Assembly: GCA_009778475.1 (NCBI GenBank)
Contig: WRJS01000004.1
Coordinates: forward strand, 1 to 61,606
From: Kiritimatiellota bacterium
Lineage (GTDB): Bacteria; Verrucomicrobiota; Kiritimatiellia; RFP12; UBA1067
Direction of reading: 5' to 3'
DNA: 61,606 nucleotides
A model generated the notes under the pieces. That model worked only from the letters and a program-made list of their open reading frames with translations. It did no database searches and was not told where the DNA came from. Both the position numbers and the translations under genes were made by a program. This document shows, piece after piece, positions 49,550-56,769 of this stretch. Each line of letters opens with the position of its first letter. Positions within the stretch are counted from its first letter, which is position 1.

Positions 49550-51370
49550 TTACTCCTCCTCAGATGTCCCGCGCAGGACGGCGATGAAGGCGGATTGCGG
49601 GACGTTGACCTGCCCGAATTCCTTCATGCGCTTCTTGCCTTCCTTCTGCTTTTTCAGGACCTTCTGCTTGCGCGTCACGTCGCCGCCGTAGAGTTTCGCG
49701 GTCACGTCTTTGCGGAACGGGCGGATGTCCTCGCGCGCGATGATGGTGCGCCCGAGCGCGGCCTGCACGGGTATCTTGAACATGTGCGGGGGGATGGCCT
49801 CGGACAGGGCCTTGCAGATCTGCCGCCCGCGCGCGACGGCCTTGTCCTTGTGCACCATGCAGGAGAACGCGTCCACGACCTCGCCGTTGAGCAGGATGTC
49901 CATCTTCACGATGTCGCCGGGCTGGTAGCCGCACGGCTCGTAGTCCATGGACGCGTAGCCGTGGCTGACGCTCTTGAGCATGTCGTGGAAGTCGATGAGG
50001 ATTTCGTTCAGGGGCAGGATGCAGGTGAGGATCACGCGCTTGGCGTCGAGGCTCTCGGTCGCGCGCACCTCGCCGCGGCGGTCCATCACGATGCGCATCA
50101 TGTCGCCGATGCAGTCGCCGGGGCAGATGATGGTGGCCTTGATGACGGGCTCCTCGATCTGCTCGATGCGCGTGACGTCGGGCAGGTGCACGGGGTTGTC
50201 GATCTCCATGACCTCGCCGTCGCGCAGGACGACGCGGTAGATGACGGCCGGGTGGGTGCTGATGATGTCGAGGTCGAACTCGCGCCGCAAGCGCTCCTGC
50301 ACGACCTCCATGTGCAGCAGCCCCAGGAAGCCGCAGCGGAACCCGAAGCCCAGCGCGACCGAGCTCTCGGGGTGGAACGAGAACGCGGCGTCGTTGAGGT
50401 GCAGTTTCTCCAGCCCCGTGCGCACCTTCTCGTACTCGTCGGTGCTGACGGGGTACACGCCGCTGAACACCATCGGGCGCACGTCCTTGAAGCCCGGCAG
50501 CCGCTCCGTCGCGCCGTCCTTGACCGAGGTCACGGTGTCGCCGATCTTGATGTCCGCCGGGTTCTTGATGGTGCCGACGAGATACCCGACCTGCCCCGCC
50601 TCCAGCACGTCCACGGGCTTCTGCGTGGGGCTGAAGATGCCGACCTCGCGGATGAGCGTCGAGACGCCGCTGCCCATGAACTCCACATTGTCGCCGACTT
50701 TCAGCGAGCCGTCCATCACGCGCACATACGTGATCACGCCACGGTAGATGTCGAACACCGAATCGAACACCAGCGCGCGCAAGGGCGACTTGCCCCCGCG
50801 TGTGGACGGCGGGTGGATACGCGCCACAACCGCCTCCAGCACATCCGCCACGCCCTCGCCCGTTTTCGCGCTGATGTAGAGCGGGCCGGCCATGGGGATG
50901 CCCAGCACCTCCTCAATCTGGCGCGTCGTCTCCTCGATGTTCGCGCCCGGCAGGTCCACCTTGTTCAGCACCGGGACGATCTCCAGATTATTGTCGATGG
51001 CCAGGTACGTGTTCGCGACGGTCTGCGCCTCCACGCCCTGCGCCGCGTCCACGACCAAAATCGCGCCCTCGCACGCGCCCATGCTGCGCGACACCTCATA
51101 CGAGAAATCCACGTGGCCCGGCGTGTCGATGAGGTTGAAGCGGTACGTCTTGCCATCCCGCGCCGTGTACATCATCGAGACGGGATGCGACTTGATGGTG
51201 ATACCGCGCTCCCGCTCCAAGTCCATCGCGTCCAGCGTCTGCTCCCGCAGCTGCCGCAAATCAATCGCCTTCGTCGCCTCCAAGATGCGGTCCGACAGCG
51301 TCGTCTTACCGTGGTCAATGTGCGCGATGATGCAAAAATTCCGAATATGGTCCAGTGTGACTTCGTCCAT
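49550..51370 (-). CDS. lepA: Elongation factor 4 (LepA)
   Basis: 606 residues, normal length. Ribosome-bound GTPase. G1 is IIAHIDHGKTTLSDRILE; the switch region holds DLERERGITIKS; G3 is DTPGHVDFSYEVSRS; G4 is NKVDLPGAN. The LepA-specific C-terminus includes AALGRTIIAREDIRPFRKDVTAKLYGGDVTRK. It has its own promoter at 51396-51424. Confidence 0.97.
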   Translation of the reverse strand: MDEVTLDHIRNFCIIAHIDHGKTTLSDRILEATKAIDLRQLREQTLDAMDLERERGITIKSHPVSMMYTARDGKTYRFNLIDTPGHVDFSYEVSRSMGACEGAILVVDAAQGVEAQTVANTYLAIDNNLEIVPVLNKVDLPGANIEETTRQIEEVLGIPMAGPLYISAKTGEGVADVLEAVVARIHPPSTRGGKSPLRALVFDSVFDIYRGVITYVRVMDGSLKVGDNVEFMGSGVSTLIREVGIFSPTQKPVDVLEAGQVGYLVGTIKNPADIKIGDTVTSVKDGATERLPGFKDVRPMVFSGVYPVSTDEYEKVRTGLEKLHLNDAAFSFHPESSVALGFGFRCGFLGLLHMEVVQERLRREFDLDIISTHPAVIYRVVLRDGEVMEIDNPVHLPDVTRIEQIEEPVIKATIICPGDCIGDMMRIVMDRRGEVRATESLDAKRVILTCILPLNEILIDFHDMLKSVSHGYASMDYEPCGYQPGDIVKMDILLNGEVVDAFSCMVHKDKAVARGRQICKALSEAIPPHMFKIPVQAALGRTIIAREDIRPFRKDVTAKLYGGDVTRKQKVLKKQKEGKKRMKEFGQVNVPQSAFIAVLRGTSEEE

Positions 51371-51395
51371 ACGCTCTTTCAGTTAAAAGCCAAAC

Positions 51396-51424
51396 AGTAT
51401 AGCGGTTTTAGACCGGTTTGTCAT
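51396..51424 (-). promoter_or_regulatory. Promoter of lepA
   Basis: On the minus strand: ATGACA (51424-51419), 17-nt spacer, TATACT (51401-51396), 25 nt before the ATG. Confidence 0.6.
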
Positions 51425-51574
51425 GTGAAAATTCTAAGATTAAACGAACCTGCGTTGCGCCGCCGCATCACCCCAGCATACGCCCGTCTCTCTTCCTTTG
51501 GTATGTCCATCTCCCTGTTTTTGATGTCATGAATGATGACGCAACGCGACCGATCCCTAATGTTTAATTCTTAA

Positions 51575-51603
51575 TTGTATTTCTGCTGATGTTGCGGTAT
51601 GAT
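51575..51603 (+). promoter_or_regulatory. Promoter giving a likely leaderless mRNA
   Basis: TTGTAT at 51575-51580, 17-nt spacer, TATGAT at 51598-51603. Only 8 nt separate the -10 box from the ATG at 51612, so transcription should start at or next to the start codon. Confidence 0.5.
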
Positions 51604-51611
51604 GTTGCATT

Positions 51612-54401
51612 ATGAAATCGAGTATTCTTTTTTTCGTTGCGCTAATCCCTGCGTGGGGCGCAGTGTCGGCAATGCCGGAGAACCTTGCGCCGAAGGCGCA
51701 GGTGTCCGCGGATTCGGAGTACAGCGCGGATTATCTCGCGCGTTTCGTCACGAACGGGAAAATCGCGGACGAAGGCGGCCGCAGCGACCTCAAGCAGGCG
51801 TGGGCGGTGAACGGCCAGACGCACAAGGCGGGCGCGTCGCTGTCATTCCGCTGGGACGCACCCGTGGAGGTGCGCGAGGTGCTTTACTTCGGCCGCACGG
51901 CGTGGTTCGTGGAGGAGTGCTGGTCGGCTTGCGACGTGTATTGCGATGACGAGGCCGCGCCCGTGGTGTCCGTGCCGCTGGAGGCGAAGCACGGTCCGCA
52001 GCGTATCACGCTGCCCGAAGCGAAGGCGGTCACGCGCTTGCGCCTCGCGTTCAAAAACGGCGGCGGTCCGAATCCGGGCGCGTCAGAGATTATGGTGTTT
52101 GCGTCGCCGGTCTCGGAGCAGGATTTCGCGCGGTTCACGAGCGCGTACGCCAGCGAGGTGTCCGGGAGCGAAGCCTCCCTACAGGCGCAGGCCCGCATGA
52201 AGTCGGGGGGGCTGGGCTTCACGCAGGTGGTGCTGATCCAGCGCAGGCCGCTCAACCCGTCGCACGTTTACACCTATCATGTGGAGGGGCTGGAGCGCGG
52301 CGGCGGGCTGTACGCGCTTGCGGTGGGCGACGCGTCCCTGCACCAGCTTGTGGATGCGTCGGAGGGCATCATCCTCGATTGCCAGGTGTCGTATGACGGC
52401 TCGCAGATTCTGTTCAGCTGGAAGCGTACGATGGACGCGCCGTTCGAGATCTGGCGCATCCGCGTGGACGGCACGGGGCTGACGAAAGTCCTCGCCGACG
52501 CGTCGAACAACATGAACGCGTGTTGGCTGCCGGACGGCGGCATTGCGTTCATGTCCGACCGCAAGCCCGCGTTCGCGTACTGCTGGACAAGCACCTCGCC
52601 CGTGCTGTACCGCGCCGACGGCGACGGGCGCAACATCGTCAAGCTCTCGGCGAATTACCTGACGGACTTCACGCCGTCGGTGATGGCGGACGGGCGCGTC
52701 CTGTTCAGCCGCTGGGAGTATGTGGACCGCCCCGCGATTCCGATCCAGTCGCTCTGGGCGATCAACCCGGACGGCACGTCGCTGGCGGGGGTGTTCGGCA
52801 ACCGTGCCATCTCCCCCGCGACGTTCATGGAGGCGCGCGACCTCCCCGGCCAGCCCGGCCGCATCCTCTGCGTGATGACCAGCCACAACGGCCCGTGCCG
52901 CGGCGCCATCGGCCTACTCGACCTCACCAAGGGCGGCAACGCGCAGGACGCCATCCGCAACCTCACGCCCGACGTGCGCGTCAGGCCCGTCGGCGAAGGC
53001 GACGGCAACGACGTGGTCGGCCCCTACGAGAACCCCTTCCCGCTCGACGGCTCGCACTTCCTCGTCTCGCGCAAAGGCACGGTGCTGTTGCGCGACTACG
53101 ACGGCGCCGCCGACGTCGCGCTCTGCGAGCCGAAGGGCGGCCTTGGCTTCTACTCGCCGCAGCCCATCCGCGCGCGCGCCCTGCCGCAGTCGCCGCGCCC
53201 CCACCGCGTCGATCCCGCCGCCGCGCCGTGGGCCGACATCGTGATGCACGACGTGCGCATCGGCCTCGGCGACGCGGTCAAGCCCGGCGAGGTCAAACGC
53301 CTCGCGGTCGTGCAAGAGATGGAGAAAGACATCCGCTCCGACGTGTCCCAGCGCCAGTTCGGCTTCCAGTTCCCCGTCGTCTCCTGCGGCGCGACCTACG
53401 CACCCAAGCGCGTCATCGGCTTCGCCACCGTCGAGGCCGACGGCTCCGCGCACTTCAAAGTCCCCGCCGGCATCCCCGTTTACTTCCTGCCCCTCGACGC
53501 GGAAGGCCGCGCCGTCCAGCGTATGCGGACGTTCACGCACTTCATGCCCGGCGAGCAGCAGAGCTGCATCGGCTGCCACGCCGACCGCAACTACGTCTCA
53601 CCCACGCAGGTCACCCGCGAGGGCCGCTCCATCGCCGCCGCCCGCCCCGCGCAAGACCTCGCGCCGCCCGAGTGGGGCAGCAAGGACGGATTCAGCTTCG
53701 CGCGCGTCGTCCAGCCCGTGCTCGACAAGCACTGCGTGAAATGCCATTCGGGCAACCACAAGCTCGACCTCAGCCCCGACCGCACCGACTACTTCAACGT
53801 CGCCTACGAACACCTCGCCCGCCAAGGCACGCAGGCCGAGCACGGCAACGACGCGCACGGCGGCATGGCCCACTTCGGCAAGAACCCCTACACCTCATGG
53901 ATACCCTCCTTCAACGGCTGTGAGTCCAACATCCTCCAGATTGAGCCCAAGAGCTGGGGCTCGCCCGTCAGCAAGCTCGCCGATGTCATCATCAGTGGCC
54001 ACCCCAACAAGGACGGCAAGAACCGCGTCGCCCTCGCCGACGGCGAACGCCTCAAGATACTCATGTGGATTGACCTCGACGTGCCCTTCTACGGAACCTC
54101 CCAATCGCTCCAGCCCGAGCTGCGCGGCTGCCGCAAGATCGTCCCGCCCAACTTGGACGCGACCCTGAAAGAGGTCGCCGAGCGGCGCGGGTTCGACCTC
54201 CCCCGCACCTTCTACGTCCGCCTCGACAATCCCGAGCGCAACCCCTTCCTCGCCGTCCCCCTCGCCAACGGGCAGTTCGTGTCCAAGGACGACCCCGACT
54301 ACAAACGCATCCTCGCCTGCTTCGACGGTGTGCAGGAAGCCCTCGACAAACGCATCGACGTGGACTACCGCCAGGTGATTTGGGAAGTGGCCAAGGAATA
54401 G
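51612..54401 (+). CDS. Secreted discoidin-like / HZS-alpha-like / dihaem protein
   Basis: 929 residues. A short signal peptide ends VSAMP. Residues 22-170 are an F5/8 type C-like domain (ENLAPKAQVSADSEYSADY, VTRLRLAFKNGGGPNPGASEIMVF). A hydrazine synthase alpha-like propeller region follows at about 195-600 (LVDASEGIILDCQVSYDGSQ, WEYVDRPAIPIQSLWAINPDG). Haem c motifs are CIGCH near 651 and CVKCH near 707. Paralogous to the 40305 protein but without the FGE-like domain. The last region (WIDLDVPFYG) is shared with it. Presumably periplasmic; electron partner unknown. Confidence 0.85.
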   Translation: MKSSILFFVALIPAWGAVSAMPENLAPKAQVSADSEYSADYLARFVTNGKIADEGGRSDLKQAWAVNGQTHKAGASLSFRWDAPVEVREVLYFGRTAWFVEECWSACDVYCDDEAAPVVSVPLEAKHGPQRITLPEAKAVTRLRLAFKNGGGPNPGASEIMVFASPVSEQDFARFTSAYASEVSGSEASLQAQARMKSGGLGFTQVVLIQRRPLNPSHVYTYHVEGLERGGGLYALAVGDASLHQLVDASEGIILDCQVSYDGSQILFSWKRTMDAPFEIWRIRVDGTGLTKVLADASNNMNACWLPDGGIAFMSDRKPAFAYCWTSTSPVLYRADGDGRNIVKLSANYLTDFTPSVMADGRVLFSRWEYVDRPAIPIQSLWAINPDGTSLAGVFGNRAISPATFMEARDLPGQPGRILCVMTSHNGPCRGAIGLLDLTKGGNAQDAIRNLTPDVRVRPVGEGDGNDVVGPYENPFPLDGSHFLVSRKGTVLLRDYDGAADVALCEPKGGLGFYSPQPIRARALPQSPRPHRVDPAAAPWADIVMHDVRIGLGDAVKPGEVKRLAVVQEMEKDIRSDVSQRQFGFQFPVVSCGATYAPKRVIGFATVEADGSAHFKVPAGIPVYFLPLDAEGRAVQRMRTFTHFMPGEQQSCIGCHADRNYVSPTQVTREGRSIAAARPAQDLAPPEWGSKDGFSFARVVQPVLDKHCVKCHSGNHKLDLSPDRTDYFNVAYEHLARQGTQAEHGNDAHGGMAHFGKNPYTSWIPSFNGCESNILQIEPKSWGSPVSKLADVIISGHPNKDGKNRVALADGERLKILMWIDLDVPFYGTSQSLQPELRGCRKIVPPNLDATLKEVAERRGFDLPRTFYVRLDNPERNPFLAVPLANGQFVSKDDPDYKRILACFDGVQEALDKRIDVDYRQVIWEVAKE

Positions 54402-54437
54402 TGCCGGGAGCGTAGCAAAAAAACTTCTAAATTCCCA

Positions 54438-54466
54438 TTGACTTTGCACAGCAAAATTGGTATGGT
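54438..54466 (+). promoter_or_regulatory. Strong promoter of the RRM gene
   Basis: TTGACT at 54438-54443, 17-nt spacer, TATGGT at 54461-54466; transcription would begin about 54473, leaving a leader of about 244 nt. Confidence 0.65.
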
Positions 54467-54472
54467 ATCAAA

Positions 54473-54716
54473 TACAAATTGCGAGAAGTGTTTGTTTTCG
54501 CGGTTGAGGATTCGCTGAGGTCAGCGGAGGGCGCATTTTTTTCAGGGTCGGGCGTCGAAGGTCGGAACGCCCGGGAGGAGGATTCTTGAGGGGCTGTTTG
54601 GTTTGCGTGTGCGGATCGGGCGGCATAGGCGGGTTGCCTACACAACTGGGTTTGCCATGGGGCTCGGTTCTGCCTGGTACACGGTAACATGGTATGGTTC
54701 AAGTGAAGGATAGAAA
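54473..54716 (+). other. Long structured 5' leader of the RRM gene
   Basis: About 244 nt with no gene. Contains a stem GGGCGT (54550-54555)/ACGCCC (54567-54572), a T7 run near 54537 and several short GC-rich stems. It may be an untranslated regulator of the RNA-binding protein or a small RNA; no known class fits by eye. Confidence 0.4.
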
Positions 54717-55070
54717 ATGGACATCTATGTGGGCAATCTTGCCTATTCAACGAATGATGAGTCCCTGAAAGAAGCGTTCTCGCCTTACGGCGAAGTGGCC
54801 TCGGCTCGCGTCGTTACGGACCGCATGACCGGTCGCTCGAAGGGCTTCGGCTTTGTCGAGATGCCGGACCGCACCCAGGCGCAGGCGGCGATTGACGCGC
54901 TGAACGGCAAGGACTTGGATGGGCGTGCATTGCGCGTGAACGAGTCGCAGCCGAAACCGCGCGAGGAGCGTCGCGGCGGCGGTGGTGGTGGCGGCGGCGG
55001 CTTCGGCGGCGGCCGTGGCGGGCGTGGCGGCGGCGGCGACCGCCGCGAGCGTCGCGAGACCCGTTGGTAA
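54717..55070 (+). CDS. RRM-domain RNA-binding protein, Gly-rich tail
   Basis: 117 residues. One RNA recognition motif: RNP2 IYVGNL at residues 3-8 and RNP1 KGFGFVEM at about 42-49. A Gly/Arg-rich tail (residues 83-117, with RGG-like motifs) follows. It resembles bacterial cold-induced Rbp proteins, which bind RNA. It follows a strong promoter and long leader and ends in a good terminator, so it is a monocistronic, probably highly expressed gene. Confidence 0.92.
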   Translation: MDIYVGNLAYSTNDESLKEAFSPYGEVASARVVTDRMTGRSKGFGFVEMPDRTQAQAAIDALNGKDLDGRALRVNESQPKPREERRGGGGGGGGGFGGGRGGRGGGGDRRERRETRW

Positions 55071-55105
55071 TCAGCGCGTTCGTTTTACGAATCGATTGAT
55101 TGTGA

Positions 55106-55143
55106 CGAGCCGCCCCTGCCGGGGACGGCTCGTTTTCGTTTTC
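55106..55143 (+). terminator. Rho-independent terminator after the RRM gene
   Basis: Stem CGAGCCG-CCCC / GGGG-A-CGGCTCG with a TGCC loop (55106-55132), followed by TTTTCGTTTTC. Confidence 0.85.
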
Positions 55144-55157
55144 ACGCAAGGAGCGTT

Positions 55158-56108
55158 ATGTTTCATTTTCTCGCGCAGCAGCCGGCGGCCGCCACGGAAG
55201 AGGTCGCCAACCACATGGTGAAAGTCGTCCAGAAAGAGGTCAACAACGTCCAGAAAATGACGGAGACGATTATCGAGTGGTTCGTGAAGAACAGCGCGCA
55301 GTTTTTCCTCGACGTGCTGATCGCGTGCGTGATTGCCCTCGTCGGCGCGTACCTGATTCGCCTGCTGACCTTCTCGACGCGCAAGTTGCTCCAGAAAAGC
55401 CACCGGGTCAACGAGCTCATCGAGGTGTTCATCTGCAGCGTCGTGCAGAAGGTGGCCTGGGGCATCCTGCTGATGCTGATCCTGCAGCGGTTGGGCATCA
55501 ACGTCGCGCCGCTCATCGCGGGCGTCGGCGTGATGGGGTTCATCATCGGCTTCGCCTGCCAGGAGTCGCTCGCGAACCTCGCGGCGGGCATGATGATCGC
55601 CCTCAACCAGCCCTTCAAGGTCGGCGACTTCGTCCTGGCCGGCGAGGTGCAGGGCTCCGTCACCGAGCTCAACATGATGGCCACCACCCTGCTCACGCCC
55701 GACTACAAGAAGATCACCGTCCCCAACAAGGTCATCTGGGGCAGCCCCATCACCAACTACTCCGCCATGGGCCGCCGCCGCGTCGAGATCACCGTCGGCA
55801 TCGCCTACAGCGCCAGCATCGAGAAGGCCAAGCAGGTCGCCCTCGACACCCTCCGCGCCAACCCGCTGGTCCTCACCGACCCCGCCCCCATCGCCGAGGT
55901 CGTCTCCTTCGGCGACTCCTCCGTCAACTTCGTGCTGCGCCCCTGGTGCAAGCCCTCCGACTACTGGGCCGTGCACTTCGCGGTCACCCGCGCCATCAAA
56001 GAGGCCTTCGACAAGAACGGCATCGAGATCCCCTTCCCCAACCGCACCGTTCACCTGCTCCAAGGCACCGCGCCATCCCCCGTGCACGACGGCGACCGCA
56101 CGCTCTGA
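55158..56108 (+). CDS. Small-conductance mechanosensitive channel (MscS family)
   Basis: 316 residues. Three membrane helices at about 50-72, 92-112 and 118-142; the pore helix and start of the beta domain read GVGVMGFIIGFACQESLANLAAGMMIALNQPFKVGDFV, the family core. The cytoplasmic part includes ITVPNKVIWGSPITNYS. AAGGAG lies upstream. It releases solutes during osmotic downshock. Confidence 0.93.
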   Translation: MFHFLAQQPAAATEEVANHMVKVVQKEVNNVQKMTETIIEWFVKNSAQFFLDVLIACVIALVGAYLIRLLTFSTRKLLQKSHRVNELIEVFICSVVQKVAWGILLMLILQRLGINVAPLIAGVGVMGFIIGFACQESLANLAAGMMIALNQPFKVGDFVLAGEVQGSVTELNMMATTLLTPDYKKITVPNKVIWGSPITNYSAMGRRRVEITVGIAYSASIEKAKQVALDTLRANPLVLTDPAPIAEVVSFGDSSVNFVLRPWCKPSDYWAVHFAVTRAIKEAFDKNGIEIPFPNRTVHLLQGTAPSPVHDGDRTL

Positions 56109-56683
56109 CGGGGAGGCGTCCACGCATAAACAAGCGGGTCATCCATCAACTGGGTTGGCTGGCTCCCTGACGGTGGTCTGCCTGACGGCATCCTCCTGCA
56201 AACTGCCCCGCGCGCCCCTGCCAGCAGGGCTCGACTTTTCCGGTTTCGGATTAACAGGATATTTTTTTTCACCACAAAGGGCGCAATGGATTGCACAATG
56301 GACACAATGCAATACCTTGAAACTAGTGCCCATTGTGCATCCTATTGTGCCCATTGCGGTTAAATTAAACGGAGGTTTATTTTAGACAGGGTTGTTTTCG
56401 CGCAGGGACGCAAAGGCGCAGAGATTTTTGCATGGTCAACTTCTGAAAAAAAACTCCGCGTCTCTGCGCCTCTGCGCGAGAAAAAACGGAGGTTTATTTT
56501 TGACAGGATGAACAGGATTTTACAGGATTGTTGTTTAATCTGTGAAATCTGTGTCATCTGCGGTTAAATGAAAACAGACGAATACTATCTCACACGGAGA
56601 CGCAAGGATTTTCTGACAGGGTTACTCCTTATTCCCGCCTCCTTGCTGCTTCCCTGCTATCCTTTCTGTCCCTCTCATTGCGC
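56109..56683. repeat. Gene-free stretch of dispersed repeats
   Basis: Holds direct and inverted copies of CGCAGGGACGCAAAGGCGCAG (56401) and CTCCGCGTCTCTGCGCC (56453-56469), GACAGGATGAACAGGATT (56507), ACAATG/CCCATTGTG repeats (56285-56355) and two copies of AAACGGAGGTTTATTTT (56367, 56485). No convincing coding frame is seen. Confidence 0.6.
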
Positions 56684-56711
56684 TTGATTTCCACGGCGCA
56701 CGCTGTATAAT
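56684..56711 (+). promoter_or_regulatory. Promoter of the agarase-like gene
   Basis: TTGATT at 56684-56689, 16-nt spacer, consensus TATAAT at 56706-56711. AAAGGAGG lies 6 nt before the ATG. Confidence 0.65.
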
Positions 56712-56769
56712 GGTATCCCACTGTGTGGATTCGGTTTCACAGGGGAAAACCAATTAAAGGAGGTTCGGG

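Noticed and set aside
54473-54716. SRP RNA, 6S RNA or tmRNA in the leader before the RRM gene
   Set aside because: None of the conserved core sequences of these RNAs could be recognised, so only an unknown leader is reported.
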